A stretch of DNA of 64,000 bases. Origin: Phalacrocorax aristotelis (Eukaryota > Chordata > Aves > Suliformes > Phalacrocoracidae). Positions 47,101 to 58,370 of the stretch are shown here, in pieces. The translations under genes were made by a program, and so were the position numbers. Under the pieces are notes generated by a model that saw only the letters and a list, made by a program, of their open reading frames with translations, had not been told where the DNA came from and did no database searches. The first letter of the stretch is position 1; each line of letters begins with the position of its first letter. Where the stretch lies: NCBI RefSeq assembly GCF_949628215.1, contig NC_134297.1, forward strand, positions 6,200,001 through 6,264,000. Reading direction: 5' to 3'.

Positions 47101-50100
47101 ATCCCTCTGATGTGCAGAAGGAAGGGCATTTGGGCTGAGCACCTGCAGAGGTGCTCTGCAAGTCTCAGGGGGGTGTTTGCCGAGACACCTAAAGCAACAG
47201 GTGGTTGCAAAAAAAAAAAACGCCCGCAGCATCCCCAGCCAGTTGGCAGCAGAATCAGATTCCTGTGGTGGGATTCCTCCAGTCTCTTGGGTGCAGATGA
47301 GATGTATTTCCAAGCTTTCCTCTGCAAACTTGATGGCTATGATGCCTTTTTCTTTCCTCCTTGCTCTTGCAAGCAAGGAGTCTGCGATTCCTGACTCCGA
47401 GAGCTGGTAATGACTGAGGACCACGGCAAAATCAGATCGATCTGATTAAGCTGGGATTCCTCACCCAACTTCTGTGTTTTCTCTGGGCAGGTTTATGAGG
47501 TTTTAGGAGTGCTGTTGCAATCCCTTCCCTCTAAGACCAGGTGGGGGCTGGAGCACGTGGCACAGGGCACTGCTGGGGTCCCACACACGGATTGATCATC
47601 AAAGTGACCTCGGAGGTAAAGCCAAAGCCACCCTGGAGCCTCAGGTCCCCTCATGTCCAGCTCCTAGGCTCGCTTTAGGATATTTTGCAGCTTGAGCACG
47701 TGAGTTCCCTTAATCCCTTGACAAAAGGAGCTGGCCCCTCCTGAGCCCGTCCCAAAGGCAACCCGGGTGGGATTAAAGTGGATCTTTGCAAAGCAAAGAG
47801 GGACCTGAGCTGATGCTGCCATCCGCCAGCATTGCTGGTGCTTTTCCTCTGGGATTTGTCCCCCCTTGGCGTGACCCCAAGCCTGCATCCGCTTTGGTGC
47901 CAGGGGTCGGAGGAGCAGCCAGCCTCCCTAAACATCCCCCCGGCCGATGCACTCGCTTCCTCACGTCACCCCGTAATGTTAAACAGCTGCCGCGCGTTTC
48001 AGCCCCGCTGCTGGCGTGGTGACCACCGATTATCAAGGGCTTCAGTATGAACGGTGCAGGGTGAAGGGAGCAGTTGCCCAGGAGCAACTGCAAACTGCAG
48101 TGCTGCAGCTTCTGGATGCTCTTGGGATGAGGTTTTGCTTTGTGTTCATCCGTGCTTGCAAAGAGGCGGTGGGGGTCCCGCGTGTGTCTCAGTTTCCCCT
48201 GCTCTGAAAAGGGGTAATTGCTTCTTTTGCGGGTCAGCCCCAAATATCCAGCAAGGAGGGAAAGAGAAGGGGGGGAAAAATCATGTGGCAGACAGAAAAG
48301 GCATGGGGCAGAGAGCTGGGAAGGCAGAAGGGCAGCCAGGCATGCTGGCAGGCTGGCAAGGTGTCCCCCTCTCCTCCGGCTTGCCCCCCATTCCCCTTGG
48401 CTGCCACCCACGTTTTTGCAAGGAAATTCTTGGCCTGGGCTTTAAACTGCAGGAGGAGGCTGGCAGGGCGGCTGCTGGCCGCTGCGGGTATCCGCGCCGG
48501 GGGCCCAGCGCGCAGACATCGCTTCAGGGTAGAGAGACAGGCTGGGATATGTTTTTACCGGTTGTTTTTTAAAAGCTGGGCAGCCCTCGCATCTGACCCC
48601 GTGTTTTCTTCCTTCCATCTGTCTGCACTCCAGAAATCTCAGCAATTGGGTTTTTTTTTTTTTACCCCTACAGAAATGCTGGCTTCTAGGGAGAAAGGAG
48701 GGAGGGGGAAAAAAAAAACAACCAAACAAACAACCCTATGAACAAACAAACAAGCCTACAGCCCCGGTTTGGGTTGAGCGTTAATCTCCGTGAGCTGGGG
48801 AGTGTGTCGGAAGGAGGCAAGTCACGCTGGGGTGTTGTGCGGCGCTCCCTGCCATCCTTCTGCACTGGGTGGGTCCGGTGATATTAGATCATTATGTGCA
48901 TACCACAATAATAGTTAGTGTCTGTGTAAGAGCAGTTTCTCCCCCCAAAAATAATAATAATAGTGAAAAAAATCAAAACAAAACAGTTCGGGGATCTCTG
49001 CAGACTTCAGCTTCCAAGTAGTTCCCATGAAGGAGAATGTCAGCAGAGATTTTGCAAGAGCCTGTATCAGAAAGTGAAATCCTTCAACATTATCAGGTTA
49101 AAAACACTTCAGTTCCCCGTGCTCTGATTTACATTTATTTTTTCCATTGCTGACCCTCTGCGTGTGCTGTTTGCTGCTGGCAGTCTCGCATCGGGCAATG
49201 CTGGCAGCACCTGTGTGTGCCTGGTTTAGGGCTCTCCCAGAAGCAGCGATGCTGTGGCAGGAGGGATATTGGAGCTGCTGTAATGCAGGTGTGTTGGACA
49301 AAAGGCTTCCCCCCTCGTTTTGAGGCAGGGAAAATGGGTGGTCTTTGATCTTCCCAAGAGCAGAGGGAGCCAAGGATTGCAGCCAGGGAAGAACACGGTA
49401 GGAGGTTTTGGGGGGCACCACTGGGCAGCAGAAAACCCTGCGCCGCCTCTGCAGCGGGGTGGCTCAGCTGCGATGCTCGTCCCTGGCCCTGCAAGCCCTG
49501 CATGGGGCAGAGGAGGGATGCTCCCGCAATCCTCGCTTGGGCTGGTGCCCTCTCCCCCGAGAGCAGGTAAGGGGCTGATTTTCCAGCTGCATTTACCAGT
49601 CGGACAGAAATCCTGCCAAAATCTGCTGGGGTGCCTGGTGGGAAATGTCAGGGAGGTGCCTTGCGCCCGCTGTGCTGCGATGCCTTGCAAGGAGGCAGAA
49701 ACCAGTCTGTTTGCACCTCTGGGCTCCCCACACCCGACCCCGTGGCTGCCCTGCATCTGAGCCTGATACCCACATCCTCGGCCTCGATGCCAGGAAGGAA
49801 ACCCTGGAGAAGGCGGCGTTCCATCCTGGGTGGCTTGTCAAGCCAGAGCCTGTTTGCAAAGGCACGGGGAGGACGGGACAAGCGGGATTCAACTCATCCG
49901 CAGCCGGTTGTTGGCCAAAAGTGCTCAGTCAGCCTCTCCTGAGCCCTGGGGATCCTGTAATTTGCTTTTGGCCCCAGCTCCAAACGCTTGGCCAAGCCAA
50001 GGCGGTGCAGGTGGATTGCCGCTCTCCCCGGAGCAGTCAGGGTCCATCCGAAACCCAACGAACTCCCGCATGGTCCAAGGATGGGTATAAATAGACACCA

Positions 50101-53100
50101 GATGGTGGAACAAGTGAATTTGACCTTTTAATCTCCACTAAATAGCTGTTTGTTCGGTTCGCTTTCCATCTTCGCTTTCCAGACGAAGGGAAGGCAGGCG
50201 GATGTTTTCCAAGTCCCTCCGTTCCTGCTGCTGAAAGAGTTTCTTGGCTGGATGTAACCCTGAGGATGCGAGGGTTGGTGTCCCGGGGGATTTGCAGTAG
50301 GGACTGAGAGATCCCAGGTAACAACTACCAGGATGGAGAGAAACCTGTAATGGGTTAGAAAAGGATGGGGCAGGATTTGCTCCCTTGGAAATGAGGGATG
50401 ATCCCATGATGCACAGCTCCAGCACAGAGCCTCCTTCTAGGTCTTCACACGTTTAATTTTAGGAAGGCTTTATGATATTTTTAGGAAGGTTCCCGATGGA
50501 CTTTCCCTGGAGGAGGGTAAACAGTCCCCTGGAGCAACCGCTTGCGGGGATCTCACTTGGGTTTCTTGCCTCGGCGGTGACTTCTCTGTGACATTTGTTG
50601 CATGCTTCGGGCTGGGATGTGAGTCATGTCGTGGAGATCTGGCCAGTCTAAATAAACCAGTCTATTCAGTGCTCCCATCATTCTTGCCGGGGCCTGCCCT
50701 CGGATAACGAGCCAGAGAGGACTTGGGATAGTCTTGCTGAAGCAAGATACCAGTTTACATGGAGCTGCCAGTGATGGGATAAAATGTGGCAGAATAATTT
50801 AAAGTAGCCACAACCACCCTGGGCGAGCGGCTCTCAGAACCGTTGCTGTTAGGGGAGGCGTGTATCTCCCTAAATATCTCCCTCATTTGCTGAGAAAATA
50901 CCATTTTGTGCATATCGCTGTCCCAGCAGCATCACGATGGATAAGCGCGCGGAGCCAGCTCCGCTCGGGAAACAAGGATTTTGGGTGAAACTCAGCTGTT
51001 GGAGAGGACTTCCATGAGTCCTCCCATTTTAATTGGGTAGTGGCACTGAAGCGAGACCGCGGGGTGTAATTTGTCTGGGGAGGAGAGAAGCCACTTTCTC
51101 TTTCCCAATACTATATTGTGTAATAGCTGCATTTTTTTCTCCTGACTCTGGTGCCGTGAACGGGTGCCAAGCAGAGGAGGAATTTTGATGCTCCGATAAG
51201 ATGTTTACATCAGCCTAAACATCCCTGGCGTGTTTGACATATTAAGTAATCTCTGGTTGTCCCGGTCGCTCGAGCAGGGGGTGCTGCTGGCCAAAGGCTT
51301 GGCTGTCAAAGTGCTTTGGCCTCGGTTTGTCGCCAAGGACGTTGGGTTCAAACCCTGCTGACCAGCACGGGCAGGAGTTTTACAGCCGTGCGAGGATGGT
51401 TTTGCACCCATGGGGGGGGTTGTGCACGAGGCGGTTCCTGCCCCAGGGCGACGAGAGCAGGGTTAATGGTTTAGGGATATGCAAGAGCACTCGCTGGGAC
51501 ACGTGAGGTTGTCTGGAAGGGTTTCTGGGTGCAAAGGGTTCTGGCAGGTGGAGAAGGGGATGCAGGGGTGGGCTTGTCGTGCCCGTCCTTCCTGCCGGCA
51601 CAAGGTGTGTACAGAAAAGGCAGCACTTAGTCCATCAACCCAGGCAGAAGCCTGAGTCAGTCTGGATCATAAATTAGGTTGCTTTCTCCTTTCCTACACA
51701 AAAAAACAGGGCCCTGAGGTGAAGGTTTCACCCAGGCTTTGCCTGCCCCTCTCTCCCCCCGCAGAACCACGTCCTGACCCTGATGTCCATGGCTGCTCGC
51801 ATCTACAAGCACCCCAGCCTGAAGAACTCCATCAGCCTGGTGGTGGTGAAGGTGCTGGTGGTGGACGAGGCGGCGGCGGGGCCAGAGGTGTCCGACAACG
51901 GCGGGCTCACCCTGCGCAACTTCTGCAGCTGGCAGCAAAGGTTCAACCCCCCGAGCGACCGACACCCGGAGCACTACGACACTGCCATTCTGCTGACGAG
52001 ACAGGTCTGAGGGGTCCCTTGGGGGTGCTCTGGGGGAGGGAGGAAAGGGGTTGAGGTGTCTCTGGAGGGAGGGGAGGGATCCCCCACCATGCAAAGGGTG
52101 GAGCTTGCAGTAAAGCAATGGCAGGGGTGTGTGCATCTGGGGTGCAAAGCCCCAGTGGGTTGCCCAGTTCTGCTCAAAGATGTTGGGGCTACTAAACCTG
52201 GGACCCTTCACCCTGCCTTACCTTCCTCGGTGCTGCTCACAAACAGGACTTCTGCGGACACCAAAGCTGCGACACGCTGGGAGTGGCAGATATCGGCACC
52301 ATGTGCGACCGCAACAAAAGCTGCTCGGTGATTGAGGACGAGGGCCTGCAGGCAGCCTACACCCTGGCTCACGAACTGGGTAATGCATCCCTTCCCGAGG
52401 GGGTTCTGCTTTTTCAGTGCAGCGTGGCCAGCCCTGCTGCCAGGAGGGGATGTAGTGCAGCCCAGCGCCCACGTCTCCCAGCTGGGTGCCACCCGCCAAG
52501 CCTTGGGCGGCACTGAGGAACTTCTGGCACCAGCGGAAGCTGGTTTGCAGCAGCAAATACGTTTAGAAGTCCTTGAGTTGGTGTAAATTGGTGCAATTGC
52601 CTGATATAATGAGCTAAGGTGGGCGACCAAGCACTTCTGCCCCTTGGTTTGCTGCTCCTAGAGATGTACTGACTGATTTGGGCTGCTTTGCCCTGCATTC
52701 AGCGGGCTGTACCTTTGAGAGAGAGCAAGCGCTCGCTATTTTGTTTATCGCTTCTGAGTTATCAAAGCAAATAGCTTTTGCAGCAATAGGAACTGCTTAA
52801 TAACTTATAGATGCTCCCAGCTGCCCACGCACCATCTGCAGCAGAGCAGGAGCTGGGAAGCTGCGGCTCACCGATGCTCTCTGCTCCCCAGGCCACGTGC
52901 TCAGCATGCCCCACGATGACTCCAAGACCTGCGAGCGGCTCTTCGGGCCCCTTGGCAAGCACCATATGATGGCTCCTCTTTTCATCCACTTGAACAAGAC
53001 CCAGCCATGGTCCCCTTGCAGCGCCATGTACCTCACTGAGTTCCTGGATGGAGGGCACGGTAAGGAGCCTCATCATTCAAGAAAGCCTTTTCCTTAATTG

Positions 53101-56100
53101 CTCAGGCTCTTTGCAATGCCTCGAGGGGTGTGTGGGATGAAGGGGGTTCCAATGAGACCACAGGCAGAGGTTTGGGGTGTCCTGCTCAGTGCAACCCATG
53201 GCATCAAGCCTTGATGCCTCTCTGCCTTGCCCAGGCGACTGCTTGCTCGATGCCCCGGCCGACCCCCTCTCCCTGCCTGCCGAGCTGCCCGGCCGAGGAG
53301 CCCTGTACAGCCTGGACCAGCAATGCCAGCAGATCTTCGGCAAGGACTTCCAGCACTGCCCCAACACCACGGAGGAGGACATCTGCGCCCAGCTCTGGTG
53401 CAGGACAGGCAGCGGGGAGCCCCTTTGCCACACCAAAAACGGCAGCTTGCCGTGGGCCGACGGCACCCCCTGCAAAGCCGGCGGGCTGTGCTGGGACGGC
53501 CGCTGCATGCCACAGGATGCCCTGAAGCCCCAGGTAATGGGGGGGACTGGGGACTGACGGGCTGGGGCTCGACCTTTTGCGATTCCCAAACCTCTGGCCC
53601 CAGTCCTGCCATCTCCTGGACTGTCTTTGGATTTGCCTGATTTGCTTTCTGGTTATCTCTCCTTCAACAGCACCTTTTGTTAATCTTTATTACTGGCAAG
53701 TCCAGCTCGTAGATAAATGCTGCCGTGCCTTTTGTCGAGGCTCAGGCTGGTCTGAACCAGCACAAGCAGCCACAGTTCTGCAATTAAATCATTGCTTTTT
53801 GCCCTGCCGAGGGAACTAGTGGTGATTTCCGAGTCAGTCAGCAAAGTACTTAAACCCAAGCTTAACTTTAAGCATGCGAACAGACTGGTGCAAGTCAGTA
53901 ATAACTTCCTGTGAAGTATGCACTTAAGTGCTTTGGTGGATCAGGGCCCCTGCTGGTGATGTAAGGAGAGGAGCTGGGGGGTGATTTTAATGTTGCTCCA
54001 GACCTTTGCTCTCCCTGGGAGCGAGCAGCTGGGGATGGATGAGCTCAGGGATGGATTTAGCAGCTTCTCATGGCCTCTTGCAGCCGGCGGTGGACGGCGG
54101 CTGGGGCCCGTGGAGCCCCTGGGGCTCCTGCTCCCGGACCTGCGGCGGCGGCGTGCAGTTCTCCTACCGCCACTGCGACAGCCCCAGGCCCCAGCACGGC
54201 GGCAGGTACTGCGAGGGCCAGCGTGCCAAGTACCAGTCCTGCCACACCAACGAGTGCCCGCCGGATGGTAAGCCCAGCTTTGCAAAGCCACCTATCTGCA
54301 CAGCAAAATGATGCAATTCCCAAATGCACGCTCACCTCCTGCCCCTGTTTCTCCAGAACCCATCACCAGGGATTGCTCCACTCTCCCCTCAATATTCATA
54401 GTTTTGGGGGACAATAGCTTTCTGCTGGGGGCGGTGATCCCCCCCCGGCTAGGCGGGAGGTGTGTGGCATCCCTCCTCTGCTTGCTCACTCCTGCATCTG
54501 TGTGATGGCCGACTAGGACAGCGGTTCCTGCCAGCTTCCCCTAGCTTTTGGGTCACGTTTTGCCTTTCCTTTCAGGGAAAAGCTTTCGGGAGCAGCAGTG
54601 TGAGAAGTACAACAGCTACAACTTTACGGATCTGGAAGGGAATCGCCTGGAGTGGGTTCCCAAGTATGCGGGAGTGTCACCCCGAGACCGATGCAAGCTC
54701 TTTTGCCGAGCCAGGGGAAGGAGCGAATTTAAAGTCTTTGAGGCCAAAGTAAGATACCTGGTGATGATAACCAACCCCTCCTTACCCTGTTTCGGACCAA
54801 ATGCCCTAATTGCTCCTCCCCATCCCCAATTTCCTAGGTGATCGATGGGACGCTGTGCGGACCGGAGACCCTCTCCATCTGCGTCCACGGCCAGTGCATC
54901 AAGGCTGGCTGTGATCACGTAGTCGGGTCCTCCAAGAAGCTGGACAAGTGTGGGGTGTGCGGCGGCAACGGCTCCACTTGCAGGAAAATATCTGGCTCGC
55001 TCAACCGATCCAAGTAAGGCGCCGGGTAGAAGGTGCTGGCAGAGATGGGCTGGGGGAAGAAAAAACAGCTTCCCCTCTCATTCTTTCTTCTTTTTTTATT
55101 GCAAAAGTGCTAGGCTATGAATATTAGGACTCCTTCTAGGTCATGTGAAGCCAGTTCGCTTTCTGCACCCAAAGCATCCCATCTAGCTGCAGACCTTGTC
55201 TGCCGCAGCCGGGTTCGAGGAGTGCTTGGCTTCCCCTCCATGCCGTTAACTGGGCTTTGCAGCCGTACAAACACCCTCAACCGGGTGGCCTTGCCAACAG
55301 CCTGGTCTCCTCCCCAAGCTCCGGAGCTTGCGCTAAGTTTATTTCGGGGCAACGTTATGCAAGCCAAGCAGAGTTTATTTCCTAAAATAATAGCTGGTGC
55401 TGACGCTGGCGATAGGCTCGGTACACCACTGCAAGTAAATCTGCTGCCCCGAGGAGTCTACAGTGTGCATCTCCCCCCAATGCAGTGAGGTGGACACATA
55501 TTTCAAGGGCTGATGCAGGATATAAATAGCTCAATAACTCTTCCCTGGGCTTGGGGGTGAATTTCAGTGCTGGGACATGGTATCGAGGCAGCCGCTTCCC
55601 TCACCCAAGATCTCCGTTGCTTTGCCAAAGAGTTGAATTTAAGGCTTTTGTTGAAAAGTTCGTAACAAAAGCCCAACGCGGCCAATTCCACACGGTGAGG
55701 TGACTCACGCAGCCAAATTAGATTTCCTAAATGGTTTCCTTCCAGGGAGCCAGCTGAAATGGGGCTTCCACTCTCCTATGAATTGTTTGTGGTTGACTAA
55801 AGAGAGATTAACGTGGTAGCTATGGCCAAGAAGAGATCCCATTAAGATCGGGGTTAGGGATGCCAGGGTCACTGAGAGCAGAGCTTGACCCGAAGGCTTT
55901 GTTCCAAAATACTCTAAACCTAATTACTGACCACAGCATCAAACGTGAGGGTGCGTGGAAAATGATCCTGCCAGCCCCACGGTGTGAGTCATGCCAGGGT
56001 GGCATTTTATTATAGTAGCAAGTAATTACCGTAGCGCTGGGTGCTGAGGGCTTGAGTACCGAAGCCTTCCCGGTGCTGTCCCTGGAGCCGTGGCGCTCCG

Positions 56101-57553
56101 GGGGTGGGCTCTGGCTGGCTTTGCAGGGAAATCCTCTCCCGGCATGTGAATGTGCTCTGTGGCCTCCAATGGGAGCTCTGCATCGTGGTGGTGGCTGCAA
56201 AACCCTTCCAAAGTTGAGCCCAGGGTGCAGAAGCGCCCGCCCATGGATAGGGATGGTTTTGCTGCCTTAGTACTTGCTGTCTTCTAGGACAGGCTCTCAA
56301 GTTAATACCAAGTAATCTACTATATGAGATGTCTGTTGGGTTAACTGTTTAACTGCTGATCCGGTTTTAGCAGCAACATCTGGCCAATGTACATAGCCTC
56401 TGTGCGTACAATGCCAGCAGCGCCCAGACTCTCTCCTATTCTGTCCTTCTATACCTATATCTACTGATAGCTGATGCTATCCTTCAGCATCCCTGCCGAC
56501 AGCAGCACTGGGCAGAGCCAGGCTTTTAGTCCCAAACACTTCACCCATTTCAAAAGAAAGGGAGTACGGGGAGCCTCCCACCAAGGCTGGTAACCGTGGG
56601 GCTGTTTGCTTGATTGCATCGCTCATTTTTGCATGTAATTCAGCAAAATCTCCCAGCCGAGCACACATCTGGCACAACTGCAGTATTTCCAGCTCCTGGG
56701 CGCTCTGGGTTACAGAGAGGTGGCTTCAGAGCCACGACCCCACTCGCAAAGTGCGATCCCCTGCATGCGTCTCCTCTTAATAAGTCCAGGAAAATAACCA
56801 TGTCCCTTCGCCCCGTGCAGATACGGCTACAACGACATCGTCACCATCCCCGCCGGAGCAACCAACATCGACATCAAACAGCGCAGCCACCGCGGGGTCC
56901 GTCACGATGGGAATTACCTGGCCCTGAGGACCCTCGAGGGCAAGTATCTGCTGAATGGAGACTTTGCCATCTCGGCCATGGAGCAGGATATCCTCATTAA
57001 GGGGACCATCCTGAAATACAGCGGCTCCATGACGACCCTGGAGAGGCTGCAGAGCTTCCGACAGCTCCCGGAGCCCCTGACCGTCCAGCTGCTGACCATT
57101 GCCAGCGAGGTCTTCCCACCAAAAGTCAAGTACACCTTCTTCATCCCCAAGGACGTCCCTTTCAGCAAGCAAAAGGGCAAAGAGAAGAAGTCGGCCAACG
57201 TCATCCGCCCGATGCTGACCTCCCAGTGGGTCCTGGGAGACTGGTCCGAGTGCTCCAAGACGTGCGGCTCCGGCTGGCAGAGGCGGACAGTGGATTGTCG
57301 GGACGTGGAGGGTCAAACCTCCTCTGCCTGTGACAAAGCCCTCAAGCCTGAGGACATCAAGCCCTGCGGAGATGTCCCCTGCCCTCTCTGGCGCCTGGGT
57401 CCCTGGTCCCCCTGCTCCCAAACTTGCGGCGAGGGCGTGCGGACACGCAACGCCTCTTGCATCGATTACACCGGTAAAATCACCACCCCGGAGAAATGCA
57501 GCTCGCCGGGGCCGCCGCCGGCCACCGCCGCCTGCGTGCTGCGGCAGTGCTGA
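43538..57553 (+). CDS. ADAMTS8: ADAMTS8, secreted zinc metalloprotease (whole coding span, 9 exons)
   Basis: Joined exons: 43538-44140, 51765-52004, 52247-52379, 52892-53059, 53235-53533, 54084-54267, 54576-54748, 54838-55013, 56821-57553. They give 2709 nt and 902 residues; phases are 0,0,1,1,0,1,0,2. The domain order is: signal peptide (about 1-24), short prodomain, furin site RTKR 171-174, catalytic domain with [12 protein letters not shown] at 323-334, disintegrin-like domain (about 384-480), central TSP1 (484-541), cysteine-rich domain (543-658), spacer (660-790), and TSP1 repeats 795-848 and 849-902. Identity rests on remembered human ADAMTS8 features: [38 protein letters not shown] and the same nine-exon plan. 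The human protein (889 residues) ends after the equivalent of residue 848, so the last repeat is extra. Known roles include proteoglycan cleavage and anti-angiogenic activity. Confidence 0.95.
44160..44500 (+). repeat. CT-rich minisatellite in ADAMTS8 intron 1
   Basis: Imperfect tandem units of about 41 nt, built from CCCCACTGCCCCTCTGTCC and CATCTCTGTCCCTCCAT-like words, with shorter internal sub-units of about 20 nt. It begins within 20 nt of the exon 1 donor. On the minus strand it reads as a G/A-rich array. Confidence 0.85.
46440..46760. promoter_or_regulatory. Candidate conserved non-coding element in ADAMTS8 intron 1
   Basis: AT-rich sequence of high complexity with several homeodomain-type cores (TTTAATTACC, TTAATGATTTA, CTAATCAATC, CCTAATTTAG). 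It is unlike the GC-rich intron around it and has no repeat signature. The assignment is an inference from composition only. Confidence 0.3.
47062..47092 (-). repeat. MIR-like SINE tail fragment
   Basis: GGGAAACTGAGGCAGAAGG is the reverse complement of a CTCAGTTTCCC tail. It is short, so the assignment is tentative. Confidence 0.4.
48180..48232 (+). repeat. MIR-like SINE tail fragment
   Basis: TCTCAGTTTCCCCTGCTCTG followed by AAAAGGGGTAATTGCTTC matches the CTCAGTTTCCCC-TCTGTAAAATGGGGATAAT tail pattern. Confidence 0.55.
51765..52004 (+). CDS. ADAMTS8: ADAMTS8 coding exon 2
   Basis: 240 nt, from CCCCGCAG|AACCAC to AGACAG|GTCTGA, phase 0 at both ends. It encodes catalytic-domain residues 202-281 (NHVLTLMS to AILLTRQ). 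This segment is fused to exon 1 in the neighbouring ADAMTS15. Confidence 0.95.
52247..52379 (+). CDS. ADAMTS8: ADAMTS8 coding exon 3
   Basis: 133 nt, from AACAG|GACTTC to CTGG|GTAATG. It encodes DFCGHQSC to HELG, with H323 and E324 of the zinc site. Confidence 0.95.
52380..52891 (+). other. ADAMTS8: ADAMTS8 intron 3
   Basis: 512 nt, phase 1, GTAATG...CCCCAG. No feature recognised. Confidence 0.85.
52892..53059 (+). CDS. ADAMTS8: ADAMTS8 coding exon 4
   Basis: 168 nt, from CCCCAG|GCCACG to CACG|GTAAGG. It completes the zinc site (H327, H333, D334) and contains the HHMMAP Met-turn region. It ends the catalytic domain at FLDGGHG. Confidence 0.95.
53235..53533 (+). CDS. ADAMTS8: ADAMTS8 coding exon 5
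   Basis: 299 nt, from GCCCAG|GCGACT to CCCCAG|GTAATG, encoding the disintegrin-like domain (DCLLDAPA to MPQDALKPQ). It includes an NTT sequon and an NGS sequon. Confidence 0.95.
53534..54083 (+). other. ADAMTS8: ADAMTS8 intron 5
   Basis: 550 nt, phase 0. It contains an old interspersed repeat fragment at about 53840-53950 that resembles 17515-17625. Otherwise plain. Confidence 0.8.
53840..53950 (+). repeat. Old interspersed repeat fragment (same family as 17515-17625)
   Basis: AAAGTACTTAAACC, TTTAAGCATGCG and CTTAAGTGCTTTGGTGGATC match the other copy in order. It lies in ADAMTS8 intron 5. Confidence 0.5.
54084..54267 (+). CDS. ADAMTS8: ADAMTS8 coding exon 6
   Basis: 184 nt, from CTTGCAG|CCGGCG to GATG|GTAAGC, encoding the central TSP1 repeat ([18 protein letters not shown] to CHTNECPPD). 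It carries a WxxW C-mannosylation motif and a CSRTC O-fucosylation motif. Confidence 0.95.
54576..54748 (+). CDS. ADAMTS8: ADAMTS8 coding exon 7
   Basis: 173 nt, from TTTCAG|GGAAAA to CCAAA|GTAAGA. It encodes the first part of the cysteine-rich domain ([36 protein letters not shown]). Confidence 0.95.
54838..55013 (+). CDS. ADAMTS8: ADAMTS8 coding exon 8
   Basis: 176 nt, from TCCTAG|GTGATC to TCCAA|GTAAGG in phase 2. It encodes the second part of the cysteine-rich domain, [10 protein letters not shown] to ISGSLNRSK, with the CGVCGGNGS motif. It lies only 89 nt after exon 7. Confidence 0.95.
55014..56820 (+). other. ADAMTS8: ADAMTS8 intron 8
   Basis: 1807 nt, phase 2, GTAAGG...GTGCAG. Apparently unique sequence; no repeat or exon recognised. 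It separates the cysteine-rich domain from the spacer exon, as in ADAMTS15 intron 7, but is four times longer. Confidence 0.85.
56821..57553 (+). CDS. ADAMTS8: ADAMTS8 coding exon 9 (terminal, with extra TSP1 repeat)
   Basis: 733 nt, from CGTGCAG|ATACGG to TGA (57551-57553). It encodes the spacer ([12 protein letters not shown] onward), a TSP1 repeat [16 protein letters not shown] (795-848), and a further complete TSP1 repeat [16 protein letters not shown] (849-902, nt 57389-57550) with six cysteines, a CSQTC motif and an NAS sequon at residue 869. The open frame has no interruption through either repeat. Confidence 0.95.
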
Positions 57554-58224
57554 GCCGCGCCGGGACGGGCTCGGCAGCGATGCACCACGCCGGCAGCGCC
57601 GGGGCAGGACAGCGAGGATGCTTGCTCGCCAGAAGAATAACCACTCTCCAGCGGTTCATCCCCACCCGATCGACATCTACCTCAGAGGGGGGAAATAACG
57701 GCGGCAAAACGGGGAGGAATCACTTCTTTTTCTTTCTTTCTTCCTTTCTTTCTGGCTGGTTGCTCACAGGCAAGTTGTAACTTAAGGGAAAAAATAAGTG
57801 TATCGGTAGGGTGTTTCCAAAGAGCTGTTGTTAAACGTGGTTGCAGACTCCCTTTGTAAGGTTCGCTGGGGTTTGTCGCTGGAAAAAAATGCGGAGCCTG
57901 GCTTTGCCATTGCCCGGTCCCAGCTGCAGGTCAAGGAGGTCCAGGGCGGGCAGATTTGCCGATAAAATCGAGATCCCTTTGCAAAGGGCTTGGATCGGCT
58001 TGCTGTCCCCTCCCTACAGCAGTGTGGGTGTCCTTGAGCACGAGGAGCACTTTATCAGCTGTGACTTTAGCTTGGGAGATAACTCGCTCATTTGCCTGGG
58101 ACTGGGAATGAGCTGAGGGCTGGATCCTGGCATGTGTTAGGCAGGAGGACAGGTGAGACAGTCATAGTGGTTTCTGCTGGATTTATGATCTACGAGGTGA
58201 TAAGTGCCTGTCTCCAAACACCCT

Positions 58225-58370
58225 CAGCATCCGCAGTAATTCCTAGAGCCGCAACCCCGTGCCTTGATTTCCCCAGCTATAAAACCAAGGCTTAATTATA
58301 CCTGATCTGGCTTGCAGGGCTGCCACGAAGACTAATTAATTAGCAATTCTGCAGTGCTTTCACTGTGAAA
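58225..58370 (+). repeat. MIR-like SINE tail inside the ADAMTS8 3' UTR
   Basis: The order GATTTCCCCAGCTATAAAAC, TTAATTATACCTGATCTGG, CAGGGCTGCCACGAAGACTA, CAGTGCTTTCA follows the MIR-family tail (TTTCCCC-TCTGTAAAA, ATAATACC, CAGGGTTGTTGTGAGGATTA, GCGCTTTG). Confidence 0.65.

Larger units (their letters stand above)
44141..51764 (+). other. ADAMTS8: ADAMTS8 intron 1 (7.6 kb)
   Basis: The largest intron in the window, GTAAGG...CCCCGCAG, phase 0. It contains the CT-rich minisatellite, two MIR-like fragments (about 47062-47092 and 48180-48232), an AT-rich complex stretch at 46440-46760 that may be a regulatory element, and short AAT runs near 48947. No coding exon was recognised. Confidence 0.85.
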
